From Falsiroseomonas algicola (GTDB lineage Bacteria > Pseudomonadota > Alphaproteobacteria > Acetobacterales > Acetobacteraceae): 64,000 bases of DNA. Location: the NCBI RefSeq assembly GCF_011040385.1, contig NZ_JAAIKB010000020.1:1-64000 (forward strand), read 5' to 3'. This document shows, one piece after another, positions 8,661-18,133 of this stretch (positions within the stretch are counted from its first letter, which is position 1; every line of letters starts with the position of its first letter). The notes under the pieces are model-generated. The model was not told where the DNA came from. It did no database searches and was given only the letters and a program-made list of their open reading frames with translations. The position numbers and the translations under genes were made by a program.

Positions 8661-9205
8661 TCCGCCCGGCGACGCGCGCCGATGCCCCGGCGATCGGGGA
8701 GATGCACGCCCAGGCCTGGGTCGAGACCTACCCCGGCCTGGTGCCGGCGGCCCTGTTCGAGGAGATGACCGACCCCGCCCGCCGCCGCGCCGCCTGGGCG
8801 CGCAACCTGGCGGAGCCGCTGCTGGAGGGTGGCACCTTCGTGGCGGAGGAGGCCGGCGCCATCCTCGGCTTCATCAGCGTCTGCCGGGCGCGGGACGCGG
8901 CGCTGGGCACGGGGGGTGAAGTCTCGGGCCTCTACCTGCTGCGCCGCGCCCAGCGGCGGGGCCTCGGCCAAGCACTGCTGGCCGCGGGGGCTGCCCGGCT
9001 GCTGGCGGAAGGCCTTACGGATGCCGCGGCCTGGGTGCTTGACGCCAACCACCAGGCCCGCGCCTTCTACGTCGCGACCGGCGCCGTCCCCGGCATCAGC
9101 CAGACCGGCTACCACGGCGAGACCGCCGTTTCCGAGACCGCCTATGTCTGGCGCGATCTGTCTTGCATCCCACCTGCCCGTGACCCGCCCGCGCCCCTGC
9201 GCTAA
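8657..9205 (+). CDS. GNAT-family N-acetyltransferase
   Basis: The 182-residue protein opens IRPATRADAPAIGEMHAQAW, the first strand and helix of the GNAT fold. It carries the acetyl-CoA loop (motif A) as LYLLRRAQRRGLGQALLAA (about 94-112) and motif B with DANHQARAFYVATGA. The start is GTG 8657, overlapping the trpF stop by 4 bases, so it is translationally coupled into the trp operon. The acceptor substrate is unknown. A GNAT gene between trpF and trpB is not part of the usual order and looks like an insertion into the operon. Confidence 0.85.
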   Translation: MIRPATRADAPAIGEMHAQAWVETYPGLVPAALFEEMTDPARRRAAWARNLAEPLLEGGTFVAEEAGAILGFISVCRARDAALGTGGEVSGLYLLRRAQRRGLGQALLAAGAARLLAEGLTDAAAWVLDANHQARAFYVATGAVPGISQTGYHGETAVSETAYVWRDLSCIPPARDPPAPLR

Positions 9206-9235
9206 ACACCGCGGAACGCCCAGGAATATTGCCCC

Positions 9236-10474
9236 GTGAACAAGCCCCTTCCGAATTCCCTCCGCCAGGGCCCCGACGCCCGCGGCCGCTTCGGCGATTT
9301 CGGCGGCCGTTTCGTCGCCGAGACCCTGATGCCCCTGATCCTCGAGGTCGAGGCCGCCTACGAGGCCTCCAAGAAGGACGCGGCCTTCCAGACGGAATGG
9401 CGCCGGCTGCTGACCCACTATGTCGGCCGCCCGAGCCCGCTCTGGTACGCGGAGCGGCTGACCACCCATCTCCGCAAGACCGCCGAACCCGGCAAGGGCG
9501 CCAAGGTCTATTTCAAGCGCGACGAGCTGAACCACACCGGCGCGCACAAGATCAACGCGGTGCTCGGCCAGATCCTGCTGGCCAAGAAGATGGGCAAGAC
9601 GCGCATCATCGCGGAAACGGGCGCCGGCCAGCACGGCGTCGCCACCGCCACCGCCTGCGCGCTGATGGACCTGCCCTGCGTGGTCTATATGGGCGCGACC
9701 GACGTGGAGCGGCAGCAGCCCAACGTCTTCCGCATGAAGCTGCTGGGGGCGGAGGTCGTGCCCGTCACCTCCGGTGCCGCGACGCTGAAGGATGCGATGA
9801 ACGAGGGCCTTCGCGACTGGGTCGCGAATGTCCACGACACCTACTACTGCATCGGCACCGTCGCCGGCCCGCACCCCTATCCCGCCATGGTCCGCGACTT
9901 CCAGTCCGTGATCGGCACCGAAGCCCGGGCGCAGATGCTGGAAGCGGAAGGCCGCCTGCCGGATGTGCTGGTCGCCGCCGTCGGCGGTGGCTCCAACGCC
10001 ATGGGCCTCTTCTTCCCCTTCCTCGACGACAAGGACGTCGCGATGGTCGGCGTGGAGGCCGCGGGCCGGGGCCTCGACACGCATGAACACGCCGCGGCGC
10101 TGTCCCGCGGCCGGCCCGGCGTGCTGCATGGCAACCGCACCTACCTGCTGCAGGATGGCGACGGCCAGATCACGGAAGCGCACAGCATCTCCGCCGGCCT
10201 CGACTATCCCGGCGTCGGCCCCGAACACTCCTGGCTGCACGAGATCGGCCGCGTCCAGTATGTCGGCGCCACGGATGAGGAGGCGCTGGCCGCCTTCCAG
10301 CTCTGCTCCCGCCAGGAAGGCATCATCCCGGCCCTCGAACCCGCCCACGCCCTGGCCCACGTCATCAAGGCCGCGCCGACCATGCCGGCAGAGAGCATCA
10401 TCCTGATGAATCTCTGCGGCCGCGGGGACAAGGACATCTTCACCGTCGCGAAGCACCTGGGCGAGAACATCTGA
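9236..10474 (+). CDS. trpB: Tryptophan synthase beta chain
   Basis: TrpB condenses indole with serine using PLP. The 412-residue protein shows the PLP Lys105 in [13 protein letters not shown], the phosphate-binding GGGSNAMG, and the conserved C-terminal LCGRGDKDI. The start is GTG at 9236 with AGGA 10 bases upstream. trpA begins 1 base after the stop, the expected arrangement for the alpha2beta2 complex. Confidence 0.97.
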   Translation: MNKPLPNSLRQGPDARGRFGDFGGRFVAETLMPLILEVEAAYEASKKDAAFQTEWRRLLTHYVGRPSPLWYAERLTTHLRKTAEPGKGAKVYFKRDELNHTGAHKINAVLGQILLAKKMGKTRIIAETGAGQHGVATATACALMDLPCVVYMGATDVERQQPNVFRMKLLGAEVVPVTSGAATLKDAMNEGLRDWVANVHDTYYCIGTVAGPHPYPAMVRDFQSVIGTEARAQMLEAEGRLPDVLVAAVGGGSNAMGLFFPFLDDKDVAMVGVEAAGRGLDTHEHAAALSRGRPGVLHGNRTYLLQDGDGQITEAHSISAGLDYPGVGPEHSWLHEIGRVQYVGATDEEALAAFQLCSRQEGIIPALEPAHALAHVIKAAPTMPAESIILMNLCGRGDKDIFTVAKHLGENI

Positions 10475-10475
10475 G

Positions 10476-11309
10476 ATGAGCCGCATCGCCGCCAAATTCG
10501 CCGCGCTCCGCCAGGAAGGGCGCGGCGCGCTCGTCACCTACCTCCAGGCCTTCGATCCGGACCGGGAGACCTACCGCGCCATCCTGCACGGCCTGCCGGC
10601 CGCCGGCGCCGACATCATCGAGGTCGGCGTGCCCTTCACCGACCCGATGGCGGACGGCCCCTCCATCCAGAAGGCCGGGCAGCGCGCGCTGAAGGCCGGC
10701 GCCACCGCCGCCGGCGTGCTCGACCTGGTGCGCAGCCTGCGCACGCTGGACGACACCACCCCCGTGGTGCTGATGGGCTACTACAACCCGATCCTCACCT
10801 ACGGCGTCGAGGCCTTCTGCAAGGACGCCGCCAGCGCCGGCGCCGACGGCCTCATCATCGTCGATGTGCCGCCAGAGGAAGCGGATGAGGTGGAGCCGCA
10901 CGCCACCGCGAACGGCCTCGACCTGATCCGCCTGATCGCGCCCACCACCGACGAAGCGCGGCTGCCCCGCGTGCTCGCGGCCACCACGGGCTTCATCTAC
11001 TACGTTGCCATCACCGGCATCACCGGCACGCGCAGCGCCGACTACGCGTCGATGGCCCCCACCATCGCCAAGCTCAAGCGCCACACGGACCTGCCCGTCG
11101 CCATCGGCTTCGGCATCCGCAGCCCGGCCCAGGCCGCGGAAGCCGCCAAGGCCGCGGACGGCGCCGTGGTCGGCACCGCCCTTGTGGACACGCTGGCCGC
11201 CAGCCTCGACCCCGAAGGCCGCGCCACCCCGGACACCGTGACGAAAGTGCTGGCCCAGGTCAGCAGCCTGGCCGAAGCCGTGCGCGCGGCGAGGAAGGTC
11301 GCGGCGTGA
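10476..11309 (+). CDS. trpA: Tryptophan synthase alpha chain
   Basis: TrpA cleaves indole-3-glycerol phosphate and channels indole to TrpB. The 277-residue TIM barrel keeps the catalytic residues Glu49 ([10 protein letters not shown]) and Asp60 ([10 protein letters not shown]) at the same numbers as the Salmonella enzyme, plus the phosphate loop AIGFGIRS. It closes the operon; a strong hairpin lies 70 bases downstream. In related genomes accD-folC follow trpA, but here they are on the opposite strand 16 kb away. Confidence 0.97.
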   Translation: MSRIAAKFAALRQEGRGALVTYLQAFDPDRETYRAILHGLPAAGADIIEVGVPFTDPMADGPSIQKAGQRALKAGATAAGVLDLVRSLRTLDDTTPVVLMGYYNPILTYGVEAFCKDAASAGADGLIIVDVPPEEADEVEPHATANGLDLIRLIAPTTDEARLPRVLAATTGFIYYVAITGITGTRSADYASMAPTIAKLKRHTDLPVAIGFGIRSPAQAAEAAKAADGAVVGTALVDTLAASLDPEGRATPDTVTKVLAQVSSLAEAVRAARKVAA

Positions 11310-11314
11310 GGCTT

Positions 11315-11367
11315 GCAGGGGGACGCTGTCCCCCTGCACCCCCTGCCAGGGTCCAGCGGGACCCTGG
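11315..11367. repeat. Modular palindromic repeat, copy A (two stem-loops)
   Basis: Stem-loop 1 is GCAGGGGGAC (11315-11324), loop GCT, GTCCCCCTGC (11328-11337). Stem-loop 2 is CCAGGGTCC (11346-11354), loop AGCG, GGACCCTGG (11359-11367). The same second stem-loop recurs at 18021-18042 and 55525-55546, and the linker between the two stem-loops is shared with the copy at 55490. Confidence 0.8.
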
Positions 11368-11378
11368 ACCGCGGGCAT

Positions 11379-11424
11379 AACGACGAAGGGGGAGGGGGCT
11401 TGGGCCCCCTCCCCCTTCGTCGTT
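11379..11424. terminator. Strong bidirectional hairpin between trpA and fpr
   Basis: A perfect 21-bp stem, AACGACGAAGGGGGAGGGGG with C (11379-11399) against its complement (11404-11424), encloses a TTGG loop. It lies between the convergent trpA (+) and fpr (-) genes and probably ends transcription from both sides. It is longer and more perfect than an ordinary intrinsic terminator, and only short T tracts follow. Confidence 0.7.
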
Positions 11425-11440
11425 GTTATCTCATGGGCTC

Positions 11441-11494
11441 CAAGGGGCCGCTGCCCCTTGGCATGGGGGGTACGGGGGGAACGGCGTTCCCCCC
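11441..11494. repeat. Modular palindromic repeat, copy B (two stem-loops)
   Basis: CAAGGGGC (11441-11448), loop CGCT, GCCCCTTG (11453-11460), followed by GGGGGGAAC (11474-11482), loop GGC, GTTCCCCCC (11486-11494). The first stem-loop recurs at 46992-47013. The second recurs at 17987-18007 with loop TCC. It lies just after the fpr stop. Confidence 0.75.
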
Positions 11495-11514
11495 GGGCAA
11501 CCTTCGCGCGCCCC

Positions 11515-12534
11515 TCACCCCGCCACGGGCACGCCCTTGCTGGTGCTGTACTCGAAGTGCAGGGCTTCGCCGGGGAAGATGCGGGGGTGGATGGCGTGGG
11601 CGGCCATCGCGGCTTCGGAGAAGCCTTGCAGGATCAGTTTCAGCTTGCCCGGGTAGGTGGCGATGTCGCCGATGGCGTGGATGCCGGGGATGGTGGTTTC
11701 GCAGGTCGCGGGGGTGACGGCGATGTGGCTGCGTTCCAGGCCGAGGCCCCAATCGGCGATCGGGCCCAGTTCCATGGACAGCCCGAAGAAGGCCAGCAGG
11801 TGGTCCGCCGGCACGGTCTTCACCTCCCCCTTGAGGGTCGCGAGCGAGACGCCGGAGAGCTGCCCGTTCTGCCCTTCCAGGCCGTGCAGCTGGTAGGGAA
11901 TCGCCAGCTCGATCTCGCCGCGCTCGGCCGCCTGCTTGAGCTGCGCGGCGCTTTCGGGCGCGCAGCGGAACTTGTCGCGGCGGTGCACGACGGTGACCTT
12001 GGCGGCGATCTGCTTGAGGCTGAGCGCCCAGTCCACCGCGCTGTCGCCGCCGCCCGCGATCACCACCTGCTTGCCGCGGAAATCTTCGCGGCGGCTGACC
12101 ATGTAGCGCACGCCGCCGGATGCCTCGAACTCAGCCAGGCGTTCTAGCGGCGGGCGGTTCGGGCCGAAGGCGCCGGCGCCGGCCGCGACCACCACGGCCT
12201 TGCAGCGGATCGTGTCGCCCGTGCTGGTGGCGAGGACGAAGCCATCGCCGTCCTGCCGCAGCGCATCGACGCGGCGGCCGAGCATCAGCAGGGGATTGAA
12301 GGGCGCGCATTGCTTGTGGAGGGAGGCGATGAGGTCCGCGCCCGCGATCTCGGGATGGGCGGGGATATCGAAGATCGGCTTTTCCGGATAGAGCGCGGCG
12401 CATTGCCCGCCGATCGCTTCCAGCGCGTCGATCACCACGGTCTTCATCCGCAGCATCCCGCATTCGAACACCGCGAAAAGCCCCACGGGGCCCGCGCCGA
12501 TGATCGCCACATCCGTCTCGACCACTGCGGTCAT
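11515..12534 (-). CDS. Ferredoxin/flavodoxin-NADP+ reductase, thioredoxin-reductase-like type
   Basis: The 339-residue flavoprotein has an FAD-binding VAIIGAGPVGLFAVFE, the GQCAALYPEKPI segment typical of the TrxR-like FNR class (YumC-type), an NADP loop VVIAGGGDSAVDWAL, and a C-terminal GDIATYPGKLKLI. It lacks the CxxC of thioredoxin reductase, so it should move electrons between NADPH and ferredoxin or flavodoxin. The start is ATG 12534; the longer frame overlaps the divergent tsaE gene. It is transcribed away from tsaE, with a 129-base shared upstream region. Confidence 0.88.
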   Translation of the reverse strand: MTAVVETDVAIIGAGPVGLFAVFECGMLRMKTVVIDALEAIGGQCAALYPEKPIFDIPAHPEIAGADLIASLHKQCAPFNPLLMLGRRVDALRQDGDGFVLATSTGDTIRCKAVVVAAGAGAFGPNRPPLERLAEFEASGGVRYMVSRREDFRGKQVVIAGGGDSAVDWALSLKQIAAKVTVVHRRDKFRCAPESAAQLKQAAERGEIELAIPYQLHGLEGQNGQLSGVSLATLKGEVKTVPADHLLAFFGLSMELGPIADWGLGLERSHIAVTPATCETTIPGIHAIGDIATYPGKLKLILQGFSEAAMAAHAIHPRIFPGEALHFEYSTSKGVPVAG

Positions 12535-12663
12535 CCGCCTTGTCCCCACGCCGATCGTCGCGCCCCCCTTGGCGGAAGCGCCGGGGTCGATCAAGCCCGC
12601 GGGATCAAATTGGGAACGGCTGCGCTTGTGCCAGGGGGGTGGGGGAGGGCAGATTGGGCCCTC

Positions 12664-13116
12664 ATGTCGCTCACGCTGCACCTCCCCGATGAAGCCGCGA
12701 CGGCGTCGCTCGCCGCGCGCCTGGCCAGGCTCGCGCGGGCGGGCGATGCGGTGCTGCTGGAGGGGCCGCTCGGCGCCGGCAAATCCGCCTTCGCCCGCGC
12801 CTTCCTGCGCGCCGCCAGCGGCGATCCGGCGCTGGAGGTACCATCGCCGACCTTCACCCTGGTGCAGTCCTACGATCTGCCCGCCGGCCCCGCCTTCCAT
12901 TTCGACCTCTGGCGGCTGAACGGCCCGTCCGGCATCGCGGAGTTGGGGTGGGAGGAGGCGCGGGAGGGCATCGTGCTGGTCGAATGGCCGGACCGGCTGG
13001 GCGACCTCCGCCCGGCCGATGCTCTGGTCATCACGCTGGCGCCGGGCGGGACGGATGAACAACGCATCGCGACGCTCACGGGCTGGGACGGGCGTCTGAA
13101 GGAACTGGCGGCATGA
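12664..13116 (+). CDS. tsaE: tRNA threonylcarbamoyladenosine biosynthesis ATPase TsaE
   Basis: TsaE is the ATPase of the TsaBDE complex that makes t6A37 in ANN-decoding tRNAs. The 150-residue protein has Walker A GPLGAGKSAFARAF (about 34-47), the family block VPSPTFTLVQSY, and the conserved VLVEWPDRL near the C-terminus. The start is ATG 12664. Its stop overlaps the amgK start (ATGATG), so the two are coupled. tsaE-amgK-murU is a common alphaproteobacterial run. Confidence 0.93.
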   Translation: MSLTLHLPDEAATASLAARLARLARAGDAVLLEGPLGAGKSAFARAFLRAASGDPALEVPSPTFTLVQSYDLPAGPAFHFDLWRLNGPSGIAELGWEEAREGIVLVEWPDRLGDLRPADALVITLAPGGTDEQRIATLTGWDGRLKELAA

Positions 13117-14114
13117 TGCGGGCGGCGGAGGCGGCTTCCTTCCTGGCGGAGCATGGCTATGGCGCGGCGGATTACGCGCCGCTGCCGGCCGATGCCTCCT
13201 TCCGCAGCTATGCCCGGCTGCGCGGCGGGCCGCGCCCGGTGCTGCTGATGGACGCGCCGCCGCCGCAGGAGGATCTGCGCCCCTTCCTCGCCATCGCCGC
13301 GCATCTGCGGGATGCGGGGCTTTCGGCGCCGGAGGTCATCGCGGCCGACGTCACGCGGGGCTTCTGCCTGGTGGAGGATTTCGGCGACGCCACCGTGGCG
13401 CAGCTGCTGGATGCCGGCGACGACCCCGCGGCCCACTACCTGGCCGCGACGGCCGCGCTGGCGCGGCTGCACGCGGTGCGGCCGCCCGATGGCCTGCCGG
13501 GCTGGGGCGTGGACCGCATGACGGAAACCGCCGGCGCCACCTTTCTCCAGTGGTGGTGGCCCGCGGCGTTCGGCGCGGCGCCCTCGGCCGCGGTGACCGC
13601 GGCCTTCGAGGCCGCGATGCGCGCCATGCTCGCGCCCTTCCAGGGTGAGGGCTTCGTCCACCGCGACTACTTCCCGGCCAACCTCATGCCGCTGCCGGAT
13701 CGCGAGGCGCCGCGCGACATCGGCATCCTCGATTTCCAGGACGCCGCCATCGGCCACCCCGCCTATGACCTCGTCTCCCTGACCGAGGATGCGCGGCGGG
13801 ACGTCGATCCCGCGCTGCGGGAGGAATGCATCGCCCGCTACCTGGCGCTGCGGCCCGACCTCGATGCCGGCGGGTTCCGCGCCGCCCTGGCGGCCTGCGC
13901 GGCGCAGCGGCATCTGCGGGTGGCCGCGCTCTGGGTGCGGCTGGCGCGGCGGGACGGCAAGCCGAAATACCTCGTGCATGGGCCGCGCTGCTGGGCGCAG
14001 CTCGACCGCGCGCTGCAACATCCCGCCACGGCGCCGCTGCGCGACTTCCTGGATGCGCAGGTGCCGCCTTCCATGCGACAGAATCCTCTCGTGCTACAGG
14101 ACGCCACGGCATGA
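13113..14114 (+). CDS. amgK: Anomeric sugar kinase AmgK (N-acetylmuramate/N-acetylglucosamine kinase)
   Basis: The 333-residue aminoglycoside-phosphotransferase-fold kinase has the Brenner-type loop FVHRDYFPANLMPL and the metal-binding ILDFQDAAIGHP. Between tsaE and murU this is AmgK, which phosphorylates MurNAc (and GlcNAc) at C1 in the cell-wall recycling shortcut of many Gram-negatives. It overlaps both neighbours by 4 bases. The assignment rests on fold plus the conserved murU partnership. Confidence 0.88.
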   Translation: MMRAAEAASFLAEHGYGAADYAPLPADASFRSYARLRGGPRPVLLMDAPPPQEDLRPFLAIAAHLRDAGLSAPEVIAADVTRGFCLVEDFGDATVAQLLDAGDDPAAHYLAATAALARLHAVRPPDGLPGWGVDRMTETAGATFLQWWWPAAFGAAPSAAVTAAFEAAMRAMLAPFQGEGFVHRDYFPANLMPLPDREAPRDIGILDFQDAAIGHPAYDLVSLTEDARRDVDPALREECIARYLALRPDLDAGGFRAALAACAAQRHLRVAALWVRLARRDGKPKYLVHGPRCWAQLDRALQHPATAPLRDFLDAQVPPSMRQNPLVLQDATA

Positions 14115-14839
14115 TCGCCCTCTCCCACGCCATGGTGCTCGCCGCCGGCCTCGGCACCCGCATGCGGCCGCTGACGGATGACCGGCCGAAGCCGCTGCTG
14201 CCGCTGGAAGGCCGCAGCCTGCTGCACCATGCGCTGGACCGCCTCGCGGCGGCGGGCGTCTCGCACCACGTCGTCAACGCGCACTACTTCGCCGACCAGA
14301 TCGCCGATTCCGTCGCAGCCCATGGCGCGCCGGGCCGGAAAGTGCTGCGGGAGGAGGTGCTGCTCGAGACCGGCGGCGGCATCACCAATGCGCTGCCCCA
14401 CCTCGGTGACAATCCCTTCGCCGTCATCAACGGCGACGCCTTCTGGCTGGATGGCCCGACGCCGGCGCTGGACCGCCTGGCCGCCGCCTTCGACCCGGAG
14501 CAGATGGACGCGCTGCTGCTGCTGGTGCGGACGTCCCAGGTGGATGGGGAGGTCGGGCGCGGCGACTTCCTGCTCGATCCGCTCGGCCGCGTCCGCCGAC
14601 CGAAGGAGCGGGAGATCTCCCCCTACCTCTTCGCCGGCGTGCAGATCCTCTCGCCCGCGCTGTTCCGCGATGCGCCGGCCGGGCCCTTCTCGCTCAACCT
14701 GCTCTTCGACCGCGCGATCGAGGAAGGGCGGATGTTCGGCCTGGTGCATGACGGCGCCTGGTTTCATCTGTCCACGCCCCGTGATCTGCAGCGGGCGGAG
14801 ACGATGCTGCGCGCCGGGATGCTGACAGCCTTGTTCTGA
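14111..14839 (+). CDS. murU: N-acetylmuramate alpha-1-phosphate uridylyltransferase
   Basis: The 242-residue nucleotidyltransferase begins with AMVLAAGLGTRMRPLTDDRP followed by KPLLPL, the NTP-binding signature. It also has TGGGITNALP and the metal-binding VINGDAFW. With AmgK it turns recycled MurNAc into UDP-MurNAc, bypassing de novo synthesis and thereby the MurA step. The start ATG 14111 overlaps the amgK stop. addB follows 68 bases later. Confidence 0.9.
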   Translation: MIALSHAMVLAAGLGTRMRPLTDDRPKPLLPLEGRSLLHHALDRLAAAGVSHHVVNAHYFADQIADSVAAHGAPGRKVLREEVLLETGGGITNALPHLGDNPFAVINGDAFWLDGPTPALDRLAAAFDPEQMDALLLLVRTSQVDGEVGRGDFLLDPLGRVRRPKEREISPYLFAGVQILSPALFRDAPAGPFSLNLLFDRAIEEGRMFGLVHDGAWFHLSTPRDLQRAETMLRAGMLTALF

Positions 14840-14907
14840 GGCGGCCGCAAGAAGCCGCCACGCCAACCCTTCATGCGGCCGCCAAGGGCGTCACCGCGGG
14901 AGCCCTG

Positions 14908-17900
14908 ATGAACCTCTACGACATCCCCGCCGAGCTGCCCTTCCTGGACTGCCTGGCGGCGGGGGTGCTGCATGCGCTGAAGGACGCGCCGCCGGAGGCG
15001 TTGGCCCGCGCCACCATCCTGCTGCCGACGCGCCGTTCCGCCCGCGGCCTGCGCGATGCTTTTCTGGCCGCGGCGGAGGGCCGGGCGCTGCTGCTGCCGC
15101 GCATGCGGGCGCTGGCGGGGCTGTCGACCGAGGATGCCGACGAACTCGCGCTGCCCGCCCTGCTGGATCTGCCGCCCGCCGTCGCGCCCCTGACCCGCCA
15201 GGCCGTGCTGACCGGCATGGTGATGCGCCTGCCGCCCCGCCATGGCGGCCCCGCCACCCCCGAACAGGCCTGGGGCCTGGCGGCGGAGATGGCGCGGCTC
15301 TTCGACGAGGTGGCGCTGGAGGAGAAGGACCCGGACCTGCTCCGCCAGGGCAATCCGCTCGCCTATGCCGAGGCCTGGCTCGCGCGGCTCGAATCCCTGG
15401 TGCCGGGGGAGCAGGCGACGCATTGGCAGATCACCACCACCTTTCTCCGCGGCGTCGCCACCGCCTGGGCCGGGTGGCTGGAGGAGCGGGAGCTGCTGGA
15501 TATCGGGCTCCGCCGCGTCCTCGCGCTCCGCGCCCAGACCGAGGCCTGGCGGCAGGCGCCGCCGGCGGAGCCGATCATCGCCGCCGGCATCGGCGTCGGC
15601 GGCACCATCCCGGCGGCGGTCGAGCTGCTGAAGGTGGTCGCCGCGCTGCCGCACGGCGCCGTGGTGCTGCATGGGCTGGACCGCGCCGCGCTCGGCCAGG
15701 TCTGGGATGCCGTCTCCAAGGCGCCCACCCACCCCTTCTGCAGCCAGGCGAGGTTGCTGGCGGAGATGGGGGCGGAGGCGAGGCAGGTGCGGCGCTGGCC
15801 CGGCTGCGGGTTGCACCAGCCCCGCGCCGTGCCGGAAGCCCGCCCCGCCCTGCTGGAAATGGCGCTGCGGCCGCCGGAGGGCATGGCGCCCTGGACCGTG
15901 CCCGCCGCCGATGGCTGGGCGCCAGGCCTGCAAGGCCTGCAGCTGCTCGCCGCCCCCGACGCCCAGGCGGAAGCCGCCGCCATCGCGCTGCTGCTGCGCG
16001 AGGCGCTGGAGAAGCCGGGTGCGCGCGCCGCTCTCGTGACACCCGACCGCGACCTGGCCCGGCGCGTCAGCGCGGAGCTGATCCGCCACGGCATCATCGC
16101 CGATGACAGCGCCGGCGAGCCGCTGGGCCAGACGCCGACCGGCGCCTTCCTGCGCCTGCTGGCCCGCGCGGTGGCGGAGGATCTCGCCCCCGTCCCCCTG
16201 CTGGCCCTGCTGAAGCACCCGATCTGCGCCGCAGGCATGGCCCGGGCGGATTTCCTGGATGCCGTGCGCCTGCTGGAACGCCGCGTGCTGCGGGGCGCGC
16301 GGCCGCCGGGCGGGCTCGGCGGTTTGCGCGCGGCCATCGAGGCCCTGTCGGAAGGCGCCACCAAGCCGCGGCTGCTGGCGCTGCACGATGCGCTGTCGGC
16401 CGCGCTCGGCGACTTCGCCTCCCTCCACGGCGCGCCGCGCCCGCCCGCCGACCTGCTCGCCGCCCATCTGGCGGCGGCGGAGGCGCTGGCCACCACGCCG
16501 GAAGCGCCCGGCGGCCTCCGCCTCTATGCGGCGGAGGAGGGGGAGGTGCTGGCCTCCCACCTCGCGGACCTCGCCCCCGCCATGGCGATGCTCCCGCCCC
16601 TCGACCCCGGCGCCTGGCCCGCCTTGTTCGATGCGGCGATCGAGGGCATCGCCGCCCGCTCCGTCCGCGCCCAGGCCGGCCGCGATGCCGGCGCCCATCC
16701 GCGCGTCGAGATTCTCGGCCTGCTGGAGGCGCGGCTGCTGGCCTTCGACCGCGTCGTGCTCGGCGCGCTGGACGAGACGGTCTGGCCACTGGCGACCGAC
16801 CCCGGCCCCTGGATGAGCCGCCCCATGCGGACCCAGTTCGGCCTGCCCGAACCCGAGGCCCGCATCGGCCGTGTCTGCATGGACTTTTTCCTGTTTGCCT
16901 GCGCCGCACCCGATGCGATCCTGTCGCGGGCCGCGCGGCGGGGCGGTGCGCCAACCGTGCCCGCGCGCTGGATCACGCGGCTGGAAACCTTCCTCTCCGG
17001 CCAGGGGCTGGAACTGCCGCAGAGCCAGGCCGCCCGCCTGGCCGCGGCGCTCGACCAGCCCGCGCAGGTCCTGCCGCTCCGCCGCCCCTCGCCCTGCCCG
17101 CCGGCGGCGCTCCGCCCGCGCGAGATCAGCGTGACGGAGGTGGCGACCCTGCTCGCCGACCCCTACGCCTTCTATGCCCGCCGCGTGCTGGACCTGCGAA
17201 AGCTCGATCCGCTGGACGCAGATGTCGGCGCGCTGGACTACGGCATCATCGTCCACGCCGCTCTCGCCCGCTTCGTGCGCGATGTCTCCACCGCCCGCGC
17301 CGGCTGGCCAGGCGACGACGCCGCTCGCGCGATCTGGGAGGAGGCGGCGGAGGAAGCGCTGGCCGCACAGGGCCCGCGCCCCGCTCTCGCCGCCTTCTGG
17401 CGCCCGCGCCTCTCCCGCATCGGGGCCTTCGTGATCGATCTGGAACGCGACATGCGCCGCGACGGCCATATCCGGCAGAGCTGGGTGGAGCGCGACGGGC
17501 GGCTCGACCTGCCGCGCCCCCGCGGCAAGGTCACGCTGAAGGCCCGGGCCGACCGGGTGGACCAGCTCGGCGACGGCACGCTGGCGGTGCTGGACTACAA
17601 GACCGGCACCCTGCCGAGCCCCGACGATCTGGTGGACGGCACCGCCCCCCAGCTGCCGCTCGAAGCCGCCATGGCCTGGCGCGGCGCCATCCAGGGCGTG
17701 CCGGACAGCCCCGTGCGGGCACTCACCTACTGGAAGCTCTCGGGCGGGGAGACCGCCGGGGAGGTGAAGGCCATGCTGACCGAGCCGGAGGAGGTGGAGT
17801 CCGCCGCCGAGGATGCGCTGGACCGCCTCGGCCTGCTGGTCGATCGCTTCCTGTTGGGCGACGCCCCCTTCACGGCACGGCCCCACCCCGCGCGCAGCAC

Positions 17901-17967
17901 GCGGGGCGATGACTACGACCACCTGTCGCGCGTCGCGGAATGGGCGGATGCGGAGGGGGATGAATGA
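14908..17967 (+). CDS. addB: Double-strand break repair protein AddB
   Basis: The 1019-residue subunit of the AddAB helicase-nuclease resects DNA ends for RecA-mediated recombination. The N-terminal half is an inactivated helicase fold (LPTRRSARGLRDAFLAA). The C-terminus carries a RecB-type PD-(D/E)xK nuclease with DYGIIVHAALARF and LAVLDYKTG as the Asp-x-Lys motif. The order addB then addA is as usual in alphaproteobacteria. The 166-base gap to addA is almost entirely the palindromic repeat, which is unusual for two subunits of one complex. Confidence 0.95.
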   Translation: MNLYDIPAELPFLDCLAAGVLHALKDAPPEALARATILLPTRRSARGLRDAFLAAAEGRALLLPRMRALAGLSTEDADELALPALLDLPPAVAPLTRQAVLTGMVMRLPPRHGGPATPEQAWGLAAEMARLFDEVALEEKDPDLLRQGNPLAYAEAWLARLESLVPGEQATHWQITTTFLRGVATAWAGWLEERELLDIGLRRVLALRAQTEAWRQAPPAEPIIAAGIGVGGTIPAAVELLKVVAALPHGAVVLHGLDRAALGQVWDAVSKAPTHPFCSQARLLAEMGAEARQVRRWPGCGLHQPRAVPEARPALLEMALRPPEGMAPWTVPAADGWAPGLQGLQLLAAPDAQAEAAAIALLLREALEKPGARAALVTPDRDLARRVSAELIRHGIIADDSAGEPLGQTPTGAFLRLLARAVAEDLAPVPLLALLKHPICAAGMARADFLDAVRLLERRVLRGARPPGGLGGLRAAIEALSEGATKPRLLALHDALSAALGDFASLHGAPRPPADLLAAHLAAAEALATTPEAPGGLRLYAAEEGEVLASHLADLAPAMAMLPPLDPGAWPALFDAAIEGIAARSVRAQAGRDAGAHPRVEILGLLEARLLAFDRVVLGALDETVWPLATDPGPWMSRPMRTQFGLPEPEARIGRVCMDFFLFACAAPDAILSRAARRGGAPTVPARWITRLETFLSGQGLELPQSQAARLAAALDQPAQVLPLRRPSPCPPAALRPREISVTEVATLLADPYAFYARRVLDLRKLDPLDADVGALDYGIIVHAALARFVRDVSTARAGWPGDDAARAIWEEAAEEALAAQGPRPALAAFWRPRLSRIGAFVIDLERDMRRDGHIRQSWVERDGRLDLPRPRGKVTLKARADRVDQLGDGTLAVLDYKTGTLPSPDDLVDGTAPQLPLEAAMAWRGAIQGVPDSPVRALTYWKLSGGETAGEVKAMLTEPEEVESAAEDALDRLGLLVDRFLLGDAPFTARPHPARSTRGDDYDHLSRVAEWADAEGDE

Positions 17968-17986
17968 GGGGGCTGCTTGGTCGCCC

Positions 17987-18120
17987 GGGGGGAACTCCGT
18001 TCCCCCCGATGCCCCCCATGCCAGGGTCCAGCCGGACCCTGGACCGGGATCAATTGACGATGGTCCAGGGGGGTCTCCCCCCTGGCGGATGGGGTGTGGG
18101 GAAGGCAGCGCCTTCCCCAC
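17987..18120. repeat. Modular palindromic repeat, copy C (four stem-loops) in the addA leader
   Basis: There are four perfect stem-loops in a row: GGGGGGAAC/GTTCCCCCC (17987-18007), CCAGGGTCC/GGACCCTGG (18021-18042), CCAGGGGGG/CCCCCCTGG with loop TCT (18065-18085), and GTGGGGAAGG/CCTTCCCCAC with loop CAGCG (18096-18120). The last ends 13 bases before the addA ATG. The third and fourth match copy F at 50817-50872, with compensatory changes in the third stem. Confidence 0.85.
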
Positions 18121-18133
18121 GACTGCCCCGCCC

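Noticed and set aside
11313-11717. A 134-codon plus-strand frame after trpA
   Set aside because: It runs through palindromic repeats and the terminator and lacks any domain.
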